A stretch of 64,000 bases of DNA from Blautia glucerasea (GCF_020537505.1 NZ_JAJBMO010000013.1:1-64000), one strand, 5' to 3'; positions 17,884 to 29,712 are shown, numbered from the stretch's first letter. Notes: generated from the letters alone by a model not told the origin. A program made the numbers and translations.

Positions 17884-17893
17884 TTAAACATCT

Positions 17894-18604
17894 CTAAAGC
17901 TCTTTCTTCAGTTTATAAAAATCTTTTACTGCCTTCCAGCCGATTTTTACAATTTTCTTCACGTTGATGGAATTGGTTCCACCTTGTCGGGGTTTGAAGG
18001 TGATGTCAATGAATTTTACTCTTTCTTTGTAGTGAACAAAGTAGGTAGTGAACATAATGTTTGGGATGTTGAAATCTTCTGGAAGCTTGTCGATGTATTT
18101 TGCTACCAGTTCTCTCTTCATCAGGCGGTATGGCGCATTGGCGTCGGAAACCTTCACGCCGAAAATAATTCTGAGAAGGAAACATACTACGTTTTCTACG
18201 AACTTTCGAGACTTGCCGTCGCCGCGGACGGAACGGGTGCCGATTATGGCGTCGTAGCAGCCACGCTGGTTCCAGAAGGGCTCGAATTCGTCAGGGTTCG
18301 TTTGTCCATCGGAATCAGTTTGAAAAATGTAGTCTGCTTTCTGCTGGATGGCGTAGCGGTATCCATAGAGGACTGTGGGGCCGTGACCTCCGTTTGGCTT
18401 ATCAATGGGCAAAAGAAGCGGTCTTGTGGCGGCGCATTTCTGTAGAAGCTCATAGGTGTTATCCTTGCTACCGTCGTTGATGATCACCAGACGGGATTTG
18501 CCCTCGTCATTGTGGCGTTCCACTACAGGATACCACTGGTCGATGGTTCTCCCGATATTTTCAGCTTCATTATAAGCTGGAATTACGATATATAAACTGG
18601 ACAT
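17894..18604 (-). CDS. Family 2 glycosyltransferase
   Basis: The 236-residue product is a GT-A enzyme that would transfer a sugar from a nucleotide donor to a lipid or glycan, likely on the inner membrane face. It has VIPAYNEAENI, DGSKDNT, the polyprenyl-phosphate synthase-like GGHGPTVLYGYRYA, and QTDSDGQT with the DxD metal site. No membrane anchor is present in the C-terminus. The start at 18604 follows GGAGGAAG; the upstream ATG at 18616 overlaps that ribosome site. Donor and acceptor are unknown. Confidence 0.88.
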   Translation of the reverse strand: MSSLYIVIPAYNEAENIGRTIDQWYPVVERHNDEGKSRLVIINDGSKDNTYELLQKCAATRPLLLPIDKPNGGHGPTVLYGYRYAIQQKADYIFQTDSDGQTNPDEFEPFWNQRGCYDAIIGTRSVRGDGKSRKFVENVVCFLLRIIFGVKVSDANAPYRLMKRELVAKYIDKLPEDFNIPNIMFTTYFVHYKERVKFIDITFKPRQGGTNSINVKKIVKIGWKAVKDFYKLKKEL

Positions 18605-18770
18605 GACTTCCTCCATTTATTGAAATTTATTACTGTCCAAACCGAAAATTTCATCTGCCAATATCCTCTCATTCTCCCCTCAAAAATACAGTGGTATCTT
18701 CCGGAGTATGATTCTCAACAAAGATTTTCCAGTTTTCTTTCATATATCTTACTATTCTCTACTCTCAAAC

Positions 18771-19964
18771 TCAATCTTTCAATCCAAATTCTTCTGCCAG
18801 TTTCTTAAACTGTGACAGGGAATTCACAATGGTCTCATAAGAGACACAATAAGCCAGTCTCACATATCCCGGGCAGGCGAAGGAGCTGCCTGGTACCATG
18901 AGGATGTTGTATTTCTTGCCAGCTTCGCAAAAGGCTTTCTCATCTGCTACTGGGGATTTCACGAATAAGTAAAATGCTCCCTGCGGTTTGATGCATTCGA
19001 AGCCAAGTTCTTTCAGTCCATTGTAAAGAGCCAGGCGGTTCTTGTCGTAAGCTGCCACATCTACTTCGGCGTCTACGCATTTGGCGATAACCTTCTGGAT
19101 CAGGGATGGAGCGTTTACGCAGCCGATGGTGCGGTTGGCAATGGCTGCGGCTGCAATCAGCTCTTCACTCCCATCCGCTTCATCCGGGATAACCAGATAT
19201 CCGATACGCTCTCCTGGAAGGGAAAGGGATTTGCTGTAGGAGTAGCCTACGATCGTGTTTGCATAGTATTTGGTCAGATATGGTACCTGGACACCATCGT
19301 AAGCCAGTTCCCGATAAGGCTCATCGGAGATCAGGTAGATCACTGTGCCGAACTCCTTCTGCTTCGCTTCCAGAATTGCAGCAAGTTTCTTGATTGTTTC
19401 TTCTGAATAAACAACTCCAGTTGGGTTATGAGGAGTATTTACAATGACAGCCCGGGTCTTTGGTGTGATTTTTTTCTCAAATTCCTCCAGGTTCGGCTGG
19501 AAGGTAGTGGTGTCTGGTGAGATTTCCACAAGGTTGCCGTCATAATTACGCACATATGCACCGTACTCCAGGAAATATGGAGCAAAAACAATTACTTCCT
19601 CCCCTGGATTCAGGATCGTCTTAAATGCCACGTTCAGTCCGCTTGCGGCACCAACTGTCATAATCAGGTTTTTCGCTGCAAAAGAAGTGCCAAATCTGCG
19701 GTTCAGGGACTCTGCAATTGTCTGGCGCACATCTTCGAAGCCTGCATTGCTCATGTAGCCATGAAGTACAGTCGGCTCTTCCTCATTTACCAGATCAATG
19801 ATGGCCTGGCGCACACAGTCCGGTGCCGGAACGCTTGGATTGCCAAGGCTGAAATCAAATACATTCTCCGGTCCGTAAATGGCACGAAGGCGGTTGCCCT
19901 CCTCGAACATCATACGGATTGCAGAATTGTTTTTTACGTAAGGTTTCATTTTTTCTGCTATCAT
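18771..19964 (-). CDS. Class I/II pyridoxal-phosphate aminotransferase
   Basis: The 397-residue product moves amino groups between amino and keto acids using pyridoxal phosphate. The cofactor lysine lies in SYSKSLSLPGERIGYL. NTPHNPTGVVYSEE carries the conserved Asn, SDEPYREL the cofactor-pairing region, and the C-terminal arginine in CPGYVRLAYC binds the substrate carboxylate. The pattern is that of aspartate/aromatic aminotransferases of fold type I; the exact substrate is not readable. AGGAG eight bases upstream supports the start. Confidence 0.9.
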   Translation of the reverse strand: MIAEKMKPYVKNNSAIRMMFEEGNRLRAIYGPENVFDFSLGNPSVPAPDCVRQAIIDLVNEEEPTVLHGYMSNAGFEDVRQTIAESLNRRFGTSFAAKNLIMTVGAASGLNVAFKTILNPGEEVIVFAPYFLEYGAYVRNYDGNLVEISPDTTTFQPNLEEFEKKITPKTRAVIVNTPHNPTGVVYSEETIKKLAAILEAKQKEFGTVIYLISDEPYRELAYDGVQVPYLTKYYANTIVGYSYSKSLSLPGERIGYLVIPDEADGSEELIAAAAIANRTIGCVNAPSLIQKVIAKCVDAEVDVAAYDKNRLALYNGLKELGFECIKPQGAFYLFVKSPVADEKAFCEAGKKYNILMVPGSSFACPGYVRLAYCVSYETIVNSLSQFKKLAEEFGLKD

Positions 19965-20064
19965 TTTATGTCACTCCTCTTTGCTTAATTTCATATCTTT
20001 TTCAACAACTTCATCTGATACTTCTGTACACTGACGAGGCCAGTAAAAATCATTATGCGCTTTC

Positions 20065-21534
20065 TTAACGCTTCTTCTTTTTCTTCCCAAAGATGATCCA
20101 TCCCACAAAGCCCAGTACCAGCAAACTCACAATCATCCATACTGCCAGCACAGCCGGTCCTTTCGGGCTGAACATATCATAATAGCCTTTCAGATAAATC
20201 ACAACTACAATCGCCGGAATCACGTATAACATGTATTTCTGCACATTTGCAGGGAATTTCAGTCCTTTTCCAGTGTCAGCCTCTTTAATAAAGTTCTTCC
20301 AGCCCCAGCCATACTTTGATACGCAGAACATTACAAATACTACGGATCCAAGTGGAAGGATGTTATTGGACACAATGAAGTCCTCCAGATCCATAATATT
20401 GGTTCCTGCACCAAGTGGCTGAATGTCAGACAGCACATTGAAGCCCAGAACTGCAGGCAGGGAAAGAAGGATCATTGCCACCATATTTACTGCAACAGCT
20501 TTTCCACGACTCCAGCCTTTCCGGTCCATGGAATAAGACAAAATATTCTCAAACACCGCGATTACGGTAGACAGGGAAGCAAAGGACATAAACATAAAAA
20601 ACAATGCGCCCCATAATCTTCCACCTGCCATCTGATTAAATACATTTGGCAAAGTAATAAATACAAGTCCCGGGCCAGCCCCTGGCTCTACGCCAAATGC
20701 AAAGCATGCCGGAATAATGATCAGTCCCGCCATCAGTGCCACAAAGGTATCCAGCACTGTAATGTGAATGGATTCTCCAAGAAGGGATCTGTCCTTTCCA
20801 AGGTAGCTTCCAAAAATCGTCATGGAACCGGCACCAATACTCAGCGTAAAGAATGCCTGAGACAAAGCGCCGAAGATCACATTTCCGATTCCAATTTCTT
20901 TCATAGAGGTGAAATCCGGTACCAGATAAAACTTCACGCCCTCCATTGCCCCGTCAAGTGTAAGGGAATGGATAGCCAGAACTGCAATAAGTGCCAGGAG
21001 GCACATCATCATTACTTTTGTAATTTTCTCCAGGCCACGCTGCACGCCTAAGGAGCACACACCAAAGGATAAAACAACTACAATAACCATCCATAAGGTC
21101 ATTGTACCAGCGGATCCCTGAAGTCCTGTAAAATAGTCTGCCACCTGTGTGGAGTCTTTCCCAGCCAGCCTGCCTGCTGCCATGGCGTAACAATAATAAA
21201 GCATCCATCCAGCTACCATGGTATAAAACATCATCAGCACATAGTTGGAAACCATGCTCATGTAGCTGAAATTGTGGAAGTTTGCCCCCTCTGGCTCCAG
21301 GTAGTGAAACGCCCTTGCCGTACTTTTACGGCTTGCACGTCCTACTGTAAATTCACATACCAGAACCGGCAGTCCCAACAACACCAAAAATACCAGATAA
21401 ATCAGAATAAATGCCGCTCCGCCGTATTTTCCCGCCATATACGGAAACTTCCATACATTTCCAAGTCCAATGGCGCATCCTGCGGAAACCAGGATAAATC
21501 CCAGCCGCGATCCAAATGTTTCTCTTTCTTTCAA
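20065..21534 (-). CDS. Neurotransmitter:sodium symporter family transporter
   Basis: The 489-residue product is a LeuT-fold sodium-coupled transporter for amino acids or related compounds. The first helix motif SAGCAIGLGNVWKFPYMAGKYGGAAF, with the unwound sodium site, is conserved, and about eleven or twelve hydrophobic helices follow. The end is a Lys-rich cytoplasmic tail. The start is a TTG at 21534 after AAGGGGG; no ATG in the region has a better site. It stands alone. The substrate cannot be assigned. Confidence 0.9.
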   Translation of the reverse strand: MKERETFGSRLGFILVSAGCAIGLGNVWKFPYMAGKYGGAAFILIYLVFLVLLGLPVLVCEFTVGRASRKSTARAFHYLEPEGANFHNFSYMSMVSNYVLMMFYTMVAGWMLYYCYAMAAGRLAGKDSTQVADYFTGLQGSAGTMTLWMVIVVVLSFGVCSLGVQRGLEKITKVMMMCLLALIAVLAIHSLTLDGAMEGVKFYLVPDFTSMKEIGIGNVIFGALSQAFFTLSIGAGSMTIFGSYLGKDRSLLGESIHITVLDTFVALMAGLIIIPACFAFGVEPGAGPGLVFITLPNVFNQMAGGRLWGALFFMFMSFASLSTVIAVFENILSYSMDRKGWSRGKAVAVNMVAMILLSLPAVLGFNVLSDIQPLGAGTNIMDLEDFIVSNNILPLGSVVFVMFCVSKYGWGWKNFIKEADTGKGLKFPANVQKYMLYVIPAIVVVIYLKGYYDMFSPKGPAVLAVWMIVSLLVLGFVGWIIFGKKKKKR

Positions 21535-21991
21535 ATCGTCCCCCTTATTTGCTTTTTCATTTTATAGTGCCTGGCTGCTGCTTTAGTTTCTATTTACCTT
21601 GTACTCAATAATCATTTTATAGAATATTCCCTGTGAACAGAAACCATTTTTAATCACATTCACGCTCTACTTTCCAGGTCTTATTTTGTTGGAAAGTAAG
21701 AAAAGGACCGGTTCACTCCAGCCCTTTTTTCACATTTTTCCGACACCTTATTGTAACGCCCCCACACTTTTATGTCAACGCTTTTATGTGATGGGAATTT
21801 GACGTTTTAAAGTCGAAAATCCACACTATTTGGCAGGAACTCCGTACTGCCGCTGGACAAAATGACACCGCAGATATGTCCCTGGAAGAAATCAATAAAC
21901 CTTTTACGTGTTAATACCTTTAACCGTGATTTGTTTCCCCGACTTAAATTTAGTTTTCAGTTACATTTGCCCGCACTTTTCATATGGCTAT
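21535..21991. other. Long intergenic region with a possible antitoxin fragment
   Basis: No intact gene is visible. A plus-strand frame at 21792-21914 lacks a start codon and ends in MSLEEINKPF, which resembles the C-terminal end of RelB/DinJ-type antitoxins; this is a weak resemblance and may be a decayed remnant. An inverted repeat CTTTCCA/TGGAAAG lies near 21669-21697. Confidence 0.25.
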
Positions 21992-22041
21992 AAAAAGGAC
22001 AGTCTCCCCTTTCATACTTTTCAGGTATAACTGTCCTTTTT
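21992..22041 (-). terminator. Terminator of the atp operon
   Basis: A 12-bp stem AAAAAGGACAGT/ACTGTCCTTTTT (21992-22003 and 22030-22041) with T runs on both strands lies directly after atpC. Confidence 0.85.
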
Positions 22042-22051
22042 CCTTCATTTC

Positions 22052-22453
22052 TTAACTTTTCACACTAAGTCTCACCAGTGCCCTCTGCAGCTTGGCTTCC
22101 ACGATCTTGTATTCCTTATCGGAAAGGCCACCCTGGGCCAGTTTTTCCTTGGCACGGTCCTTGGCTCTGCCGGCGCGGTCGGCGTCAATGTCTTCCTTCC
22201 ATTCCCAGGTGGTTGCAAGAAGGCTGCAATTGCCGTCCATCACGGTGAGCATACCGCCGATACATGCTGCGCTACGGCTGGTGCCATCCTCCAGTATCAC
22301 ATGGGCCTCGCCCATTCCAAGAGCGGTACAGAAATTGCAGTGTCCTGCCAGGATTGCCAGATCACCGGTAATGCTGCGGCACACAATGCGCTGCACCTCT
22401 CCCTCAAAAAGCAGGCCGTCGGGGGTACCGATTCTAAGGGGAAATGTCCTCAT
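22052..22453 (-). CDS. atpC: ATP synthase F1 epsilon subunit
   Basis: Epsilon sits on the central stalk and restrains ATP hydrolysis. The 133-residue product has the N-terminal beta-sandwich (FPLRIGTPDGLLFEGEVQRIV..GDLAILAGHCN) and the C-terminal helical hairpin rich in Arg and Lys. It is the last gene of the atp operon and begins 12 bases after the atpD stop. Confidence 0.93.
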   Translation of the reverse strand: MRTFPLRIGTPDGLLFEGEVQRIVCRSITGDLAILAGHCNFCTALGMGEAHVILEDGTSRSAACIGGMLTVMDGNCSLLATTWEWKEDIDADRAGRAKDRAKEKLAQGGLSDKEYKIVEAKLQRALVRLSVKS

Positions 22454-22465
22454 AGGCAGCCTCCT

Positions 22466-23869
<1,404 letters not shown>

Positions 23870-24090
23870 TTAGCAGTCTCCTTATAGATTGAAGGCTTCT
23901 ATCCTTCATAATCATCATTATTTCTGTAACTGACTCTCTGAAAAATCCATATAGTGATATTTCGTTATTTTTTCACTATATCTCACTTTTTCTCCAGCCA
24001 GAACGCGGATGAATATTCTATAAATACAAAATATCAACTAATATTGTAAGTGCTGTCTCTTTCGTGGCAGCAATATATTTTGCACCTATC
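23870..24090 (-). other. Unusual atpG-atpD intergenic region with hairpin
   Basis: This AT-rich, gene-free stretch interrupts an otherwise tight operon. It holds a 9-bp inverted repeat, ATATAGTGA/TCACTATAT (about 23950-23984), and a smaller GAAGG/CCTTC pair near the atpD ribosome site. It could tune relative expression of downstream subunits or mark a processing site. Confidence 0.4.
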
Positions 24091-24945
24091 TTATACTCCC
24101 TCCGCACCTCCAACAATCTCTGTGATCTCCTGCGTGATGCTTGCCTGACGTGCCCGGTTGTAATGCAGATTCAGCTTCTCAATCATTTCCTCAGCATTAT
24201 TGGTAGCAGCCTCCATGGCGGTACGTCTTGCTGCCAGCTCGCTGGCCACACTTTCGCACACAGCACCATAGATCAGCCCTGCCAGATACTCCGGAACAAT
24301 GGCTTCAAATACCTCAGATGCATCCGGCTCATACAGGATCAGGTTCCGGATGCTCTTTATATCCTGCTCCTTGGTCAGGTCATTTAAAGGCAGCACCGGA
24401 ATTGCCGATGGCTGCTGGGAAAGCATGGAAACAAATCTGGTATAACACAGATCAATGTGTCCGAACTCCCCTTTCTTAAATTCCCCGCAGAGCAGATTCG
24501 CCATCTCAAAGCAGTCTGCCACGGAAATATCAGCGATCTCGCCAAAGCTCTCCGTAACACAGGCAAATCCATTTCGCTTCGAATACTCCACAGCCTTTTT
24601 CCCAATGGGAAGGACAAGAAAATCCTGTCCAGATGAGGCTGCTTCCAGACATTTAAACAGGTTGGTGTTATATCCGCCAGCCAGGCCACGGTCACCAGCA
24701 ATCAGCACGTAGCAGCGCTTTTCATTCTGGGATTCTCTTGCATAGACAGAGGAAAAATCTGTATTCCCCTGTGCAATATCCGCCAGAGTCTGATGCATGG
24801 TCTCAAAATACGGCCGGCAGACTTCAGCCCTTTCTTTTGCTTTACGCAGTTTGGAGGATGCTACAAGTTCCATTGCCTTGGTAATCTGCATGGTGCTCTG
24901 CACACTTTTGATACGCAGCTTTACCGCTTTCATGTTTGCAGCCAT
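24091..24945 (-). CDS. atpG: ATP synthase F1 gamma subunit
   Basis: Gamma is the rotating central shaft. The 284-residue product starts with the conserved coil MAANMKAVKLRIKSVQSTMQITKAMELVASSKLRKA, has the GDRGLAGGYN motif, and ends with the second helix LARRTAMEAATNNAEEMIEKLNLHYNRARQASITQEITEIVGGAEG. Length is standard. It begins 22 bases after the atpA stop. Confidence 0.97.
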   Translation of the reverse strand: MAANMKAVKLRIKSVQSTMQITKAMELVASSKLRKAKERAEVCRPYFETMHQTLADIAQGNTDFSSVYARESQNEKRCYVLIAGDRGLAGGYNTNLFKCLEAASSGQDFLVLPIGKKAVEYSKRNGFACVTESFGEIADISVADCFEMANLLCGEFKKGEFGHIDLCYTRFVSMLSQQPSAIPVLPLNDLTKEQDIKSIRNLILYEPDASEVFEAIVPEYLAGLIYGAVCESVASELAARRTAMEAATNNAEEMIEKLNLHYNRARQASITQEITEIVGGAEGV

Positions 24946-24967
24946 AAAAAGTCCTCCTTGTCACAAT

Positions 24968-26497
24968 TTATTTCTCAGGTCTTGTATTCACAAAATTCTC
25001 AGTATACTGTTCCAGCGCACTCTTAAGCCTGCCTTCTGTCTCCACAGATAACGCGCCTGTGGAGCGGATTTCCTGCATAGCAGCAGCGCCCTGTGCATCG
25101 CTGTCCAGCCAGGTATAAAGACCGGCCTCATAGCTTCTTACATCATCTATGGCTACCCTGGAAAGAATTCCCTTGGTTACCGCATAAAGGATCGCTACCT
25201 GCTTCTCAACTGGTACCGGTGCATTCTGGTTCTGTTTCAGAACCTCCACAATACGGGCACCCTGCTCCAGTCTGGCCTTGGTATCTGCATCCAGATCAGA
25301 TCCAAACTGGGCAAAGCTCTGCAGCTCCCGATACTGGGAATAAATCAGCTTCAAAGTACCGGCAACCTTCTTCATTGCCTTGATCTGTGCATTTCCACCA
25401 ACTCGGGATACGGAAATACCAGGGTTTACAGCCGGCATAACGCCGGAATGGAACAGCTCTGTCTCCAGAAAGATCTGTCCGTCTGTAATAGAAATAACGT
25501 TTGTCGGAATATATGCGGAAACGTCTCCTGCCTGTGTCTCGATGATCGGAAGCGCAGTCAGGGAACCACCTCCATGTGCCTCGTCCAGTCTGGCCGCACG
25601 CTCCAGAAGTCTGGAATGGAGATAAAAAACATCTCCAGGATATGCCTCACGTCCCGGTGGACGGCGGATCAGCAGGGAAAGTGCACGGTAAGCAACTGCA
25701 TGCTTACTTAAATCATCGTAAATGATAAGCACGTCTTTCCCCTTATACATAAAATATTCACCCATTGCACATCCGGAATATGGTGCAATGTACTGCAGAG
25801 GGCTGGCCTCAGATGCGGTAGCCGCTACAACAATGGTGTAATCCATAGCGCCGTTTCTGGTAAGTGTCTCAACCAAGGAAGATACGGTAGAACGTTTCTG
25901 TCCGATCGCTACGTAAATACAGATCACGTCCTTACCCTTCTGGTTGATAATGGTGTCTGCTGCCAGAGTAGTCTTACCAGTCTGACGGTCACCGATGATC
26001 AGCTCTCGCTGTCCCCTTCCAATAGGAACCATGGAATCAATTGCCTTAATACCGGTCTGCAGGGGCTGGTTAACGCCCTGTCTCTCGCAGATACCTGGTG
26101 CCGGGCTCTCAATTGCCCTGTATTCACTTGTCACTACAGGTCCTGCACCGTCAATAGGCTGTCCCAGGGCATTTACAACTCGCCCGATCATAGCCTCTCC
26201 AACCGGAACGGATACAACCTTTCCGGTGCGCTTTACGGTCTGACCTTCGCCAATGCCGGAATCATCACCAAATAATACGATAGATACGCTGTTCTCTTCC
26301 AGGTTCTGTGCCATTCCGAAGCTTCCGTCCTCAAATTCAAGAAGCTCGCCTGCCATACAGTTGATAAGGCCGCTGGCTCTGGCAATACCATCACCAACCA
26401 TGAGAACCGTACCGGTCTCATTCTGTTTGATGGCGTTATCGTAATATTTGATCTGACTGCGGATGACTTTTGAAATTTCTTCAGGTTTAAGCTGCAT
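24968..26497 (-). CDS. atpA: ATP synthase F1 alpha subunit
   Basis: Alpha forms the regulatory nucleotide-binding partner of beta. The 509-residue product has the P-loop GDRQTGKTT, the [20 protein letters not shown] beta-barrel region, and the [19 protein letters not shown] segment with the arginine finger region SRVGG just before it. Length and motifs are standard. Confidence 0.98.
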   Translation of the reverse strand: MQLKPEEISKVIRSQIKYYDNAIKQNETGTVLMVGDGIARASGLINCMAGELLEFEDGSFGMAQNLEENSVSIVLFGDDSGIGEGQTVKRTGKVVSVPVGEAMIGRVVNALGQPIDGAGPVVTSEYRAIESPAPGICERQGVNQPLQTGIKAIDSMVPIGRGQRELIIGDRQTGKTTLAADTIINQKGKDVICIYVAIGQKRSTVSSLVETLTRNGAMDYTIVVAATASEASPLQYIAPYSGCAMGEYFMYKGKDVLIIYDDLSKHAVAYRALSLLIRRPPGREAYPGDVFYLHSRLLERAARLDEAHGGGSLTALPIIETQAGDVSAYIPTNVISITDGQIFLETELFHSGVMPAVNPGISVSRVGGNAQIKAMKKVAGTLKLIYSQYRELQSFAQFGSDLDADTKARLEQGARIVEVLKQNQNAPVPVEKQVAILYAVTKGILSRVAIDDVRSYEAGLYTWLDSDAQGAAAMQEIRSTGALSVETEGRLKSALEQYTENFVNTRPEK

Positions 26498-26512
26498 TTT
26501 CTCTATCCATCC

Positions 26513-27052
26513 TTATACTATAAGCTCGTTTAATTTCCTGGAAAGGCCATCCAGACGACTCTTTACCGTACCGTCCAGCTGTCTGCCCTCCAGTTCCACT
26601 TTAAGACCTGCAAGCACCGTCGGATCTGTCTTCTGGGTCAGAGTAACGGTCTTGCCGCTAATCTTCTCCAGCTTGTCCTTAAGCGCTGCCATCTGCTCCT
26701 CTGTCAGTGCAACCGCGCTGGTCACCACTGCCGTAGCAATATTATGGTCCACATTGTACCGCCGTGTAAATTCCTCGCAGCACCCGGAATACTCTCCCAG
26801 GATCCCGCGCTCACACAGCAGCTTCAGAAAATTCACCAGATACCGTTCTGCTTCTGTTCCAAATGCAGTATCAAGAAGCTTTTTCCTCTCTTCCTTGGGA
26901 ATAGAGGGCTCTGACAACAATTTCACATAATCGGGATTTTCCCGGAAAAGCTGCCGGATGGTCTGCATCTGCTCCAACACAGTGTCGGTAAGCTGTTCTT
27001 CGGCAGCAAGGTCATACATGCTGCCGCCATATAATCTGGCAATCTGCGTCAT
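26513..27052 (-). CDS. atpH: ATP synthase F1 delta subunit
   Basis: Delta joins F1 to the peripheral stalk. The 179-residue product has the helical N-terminal domain (ARLYGGSMYDLAAEEQLTDTV) and the conserved C-terminal part ending VKSRLDGLSRKLNELIV. Its start overlaps the atpF stop by four bases, indicating translational coupling. Confidence 0.95.
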   Translation of the reverse strand: MTQIARLYGGSMYDLAAEEQLTDTVLEQMQTIRQLFRENPDYVKLLSEPSIPKEERKKLLDTAFGTEAERYLVNFLKLLCERGILGEYSGCCEEFTRRYNVDHNIATAVVTSAVALTEEQMAALKDKLEKISGKTVTLTQKTDPTVLAGLKVELEGRQLDGTVKSRLDGLSRKLNELIV

Positions 27053-27552
27053 GATGCCTCACCTACATTCGAAATAAACTCGTCGATCAGTTTCGCGTGA
27101 TCCTCTTCCTTGATCTCACGCTCGATCACCTTGCCGGCAATCTCCATTGCCATGCCGCCGATCTCATTTTTCACTTCATTGACAGCTTTGCGTTTCTCCT
27201 GTGCAATGTCGCTCTCAGCCTTCTCTTTCATAGCGCTGGCTTCCTGGGCTGCACTCTTCAGGATCTCCTCACTCTGGAGGGAAGCTGTCTTCTGTGCCTC
27301 TGTGACAATATCGCTGGCCTTCGCCTTGGCCTGCTGCATATTCTGTTCATACTCTGTCTTCATGGCAAGCGCCTCTTCCTTGGCCTTTGTGGCATCCTGG
27401 ATCTCGGCATCTGCCATTGCTCTTCTCTTCTGGAGCATTTCATTGACAGGCTTGAACAAAAATCTTTTTATCAGATACATCTGGAGAAAAAGGTTGCAGA
27501 TCTGTGCGACAAACGTCCACGGCACAATTCCTACAAGTTCCTGTACCTGCAT
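27049..27552 (-). CDS. atpF: ATP synthase F0 b subunit
   Basis: Subunit b forms the peripheral stalk. The 167-residue product has one N-terminal membrane helix (IVPWTFVAQICNLFLQMYLIKRFLF) and a long, charged, Ala-rich coiled coil carrying the typical AKAKASDIVTEAQ segment. AGGAGG precedes the ATG. Confidence 0.96.
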   Translation of the reverse strand: MQVQELVGIVPWTFVAQICNLFLQMYLIKRFLFKPVNEMLQKRRAMADAEIQDATKAKEEALAMKTEYEQNMQQAKAKASDIVTEAQKTASLQSEEILKSAAQEASAMKEKAESDIAQEKRKAVNEVKNEIGGMAMEIAGKVIEREIKEEDHAKLIDEFISNVGEAS

Positions 27553-27582
27553 GTTCTAACCTCCTGTTGTACTTGTCCTTAA

Positions 27583-27876
<294 letters not shown>

Positions 27877-27909
27877 TTATTTATGATTTCTTTTGCTTTA
27901 AATACGTAC

Positions 27910-28668
27910 TTACTCTTCTGCGGCATTCGCTATATACATGACAGTCAGCATACAGAAAATAAATGCCTGCATGATTCCGGAGAACCAGTCAAAATATACT
28001 GACATGATTGCCGGAATACCAACATCCAGGAACGGGATCTTCGATAATACATCACCTACAATACCTGGAATCAGTCCGAACAGCTTGGAGCTTGCCAGCG
28101 CCAGTGCTGCATAGATCAGACCATTGATAACTACACCGGAAAGGATATTTCCGAAATGACGGCATGCCATACTGATCGGTGTCGCGATCTCAGAAAGAAT
28201 GTTAAACGGCGTCATAATGGGAATTGGAGTTGTAAATCCCTTCATATATCCGCCGAAACCATTTGTCTTGATCTTCTGCGCCGTGATCATGGTAAATACC
28301 ACGATTGCCCATGCAGCTTCTGTAGAAAGGTCTGCTGTAGGGCTCCGGAGTCCCACAAGACTGATCAGGTTGGATACCACACTGGTAGCAAAAAGTGCTG
28401 CCACAAAAGGAATCATATACCTGAATTTCTCACCCATATTGCCAATCACAAACTTATTGGCTGTCTCCACCAGAAGCTCGGCCACTGCCTGTCTCCTGGA
28501 TATCTTTTCCACCTTCAGATCATGTGTCAGCCAGATACATAAGCCTGTGATCAAAAGCATGACCAGCCAGCTTACCACCAGCGTCTCCGTGATCTGGAAT
28601 TTCCCCAGGACCGGTACTTCAAAGGGAAACGTATAGAATATCCTGCCACCGGTTATTTCTATGTCCAT
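27910..28668 (-). CDS. atpB: ATP synthase F0 a subunit
   Basis: Subunit a provides the ion half-channels next to the c ring. The 252-residue product has five or six hydrophobic helices. The essential stator arginine lies in ISMACRHFGNILSG, and the last helix contains the conserved QAFIFCMLTVMYIANA. AGGAGG precedes the start. Confidence 0.96.
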   Translation of the reverse strand: MDIEITGGRIFYTFPFEVPVLGKFQITETLVVSWLVMLLITGLCIWLTHDLKVEKISRRQAVAELLVETANKFVIGNMGEKFRYMIPFVAALFATSVVSNLISLVGLRSPTADLSTEAAWAIVVFTMITAQKIKTNGFGGYMKGFTTPIPIMTPFNILSEIATPISMACRHFGNILSGVVINGLIYAALALASSKLFGLIPGIVGDVLSKIPFLDVGIPAIMSVYFDWFSGIMQAFIFCMLTVMYIANAAEE

Positions 28669-28759
28669 GTACTCTCACCTCCTGTCATTTTAAATTTTTC
28701 ACATCGCAGCCACTTGACATTTCAACGAATGCTCCATGCCAAATAGTTGCCATATATCA

Positions 28760-29188
28760 TTATGACGCAGCCTTCTTTCCCCCAAGAATCCCCACCGTCT
28801 TGATCACAATGTTTGGGAAAAGCAATGGAAGAAGTCCTGCTGCAAACTGAAAACAGGGAACTGCAATTGCCAGAATGCCCCAGAGGATCTGAAATGTCAT
28901 TCGCTGGGTATAACTGGTCTTCATCTTCGCCGCAGCCTGTTTGTCATCCTCCATGGATACTACCTTCTGAACGGTCAGTCCCATAAGGAAAAAGTTCAGT
29001 ACTGCTACCACCCCGCCTATAAATCCGGCAAGGATCACTGTATAATCAAATGGAATCTGCTCCGGCGCTGCCAGATGCCCAATTCCAAATACAGCCCACA
29101 TTAAAATTACGCATACAAATGTACCAATGGCAACCTTCTTCGTCTCTTTCTTCACAGCTGGCTGCACATCTGCAAACATTCTGCCCAT
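28760..29188 (-). CDS. atpI: ATP synthase subunit I-like membrane protein
   Basis: The 142-residue product has four hydrophobic segments and lies between the AtpZ-like gene and atpB, the usual place of AtpI, which assists c-ring assembly. The sequence VILAGFIGGVVAVLNFFLMGLTVQKVV fits that family. Assignment rests mostly on position and topology. Confidence 0.75.
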   Translation of the reverse strand: MGRMFADVQPAVKKETKKVAIGTFVCVILMWAVFGIGHLAAPEQIPFDYTVILAGFIGGVVAVLNFFLMGLTVQKVVSMEDDKQAAAKMKTSYTQRMTFQILWGILAIAVPCFQFAAGLLPLLFPNIVIKTVGILGGKKAAS

Positions 29189-29209
29189 AAAAAACTCCCT
29201 TCTGTTACT

Positions 29210-29473
29210 CTAATGATGTCTGTTAAATGAAACTTTATTCTTTTTTTTCTCTTTTTTCTGATGGCCGGTTACGGAGAGGTATAGCTTATAGGCTACAGTA
29301 AAGGAACCTCCCAGTCCGAAAAAAAAGCCGGGAATGAAAATCCATGCTCCTATGCCCAGATTCGTACTCATCCACCAGCAGATCAGCAGGCATAAAAGCA
29401 GAGGAGTAATAAAGGATAAGCTAAATTGACTAAGCAAAGTCATATTCTTGATGATATCTCCCCATTTTTTCAT
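29210..29473 (-). CDS. AtpZ/AtpI-type small membrane protein
   Basis: The 87-residue first gene of the atp operon has two membrane helices (about residues 15-37 and 43-67) and a basic C-terminal tail (KKEKKKNK). AtpZ proteins lie at the head of many clostridial atp operons and have been linked to ion handling or assembly of the rotor. AGGAG supports the start. Confidence 0.75.
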   Translation of the reverse strand: MKKWGDIIKNMTLLSQFSLSFITPLLLCLLICWWMSTNLGIGAWIFIPGFFFGLGGSFTVAYKLYLSVTGHQKKEKKKNKVSFNRHH

Positions 29474-29509
29474 AAAAATCTCCTATCTCAAGTCTCATTT
29501 TATAGACAG

Positions 29510-29538
29510 ATTTTAACACAATCCTGTTTGGATAGCAA
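29510..29538 (-). promoter_or_regulatory. Candidate atp operon promoter
   Basis: On the minus strand TTGCTA (29533-29538) and TAAAAT (29510-29515) are spaced 17 bp. Upstream, a palindrome CTAACA-N6-TGTTAG lies at 29624-29641. The rest of the 29474-29853 gap is AT-rich without a gene. Confidence 0.45.
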
Positions 29539-29712
29539 CTTTTTTGTGCATATTATTTAAAAACCGACTTCTATTTTATAGCATATCGTCAATTTTTTCA
29601 CACTTCAAAAAAGTAATTATATGCTAACAAATTCCTGTTAGTTTGTCGTTATACAATTGTTAAGCATTGACTAAAATTCAGACACCCACTGCCAATTTGT
29701 CTATAATATATC

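Noticed and set aside
21792..21914. Plus-strand fragment ending MSLEEINKPF, like a RelB/DinJ antitoxin tail
   Set aside because: Only about 40 codons, no start codon and no toxin partner; resemblance is limited to a few residues, so it is mentioned only as a note in the gap.
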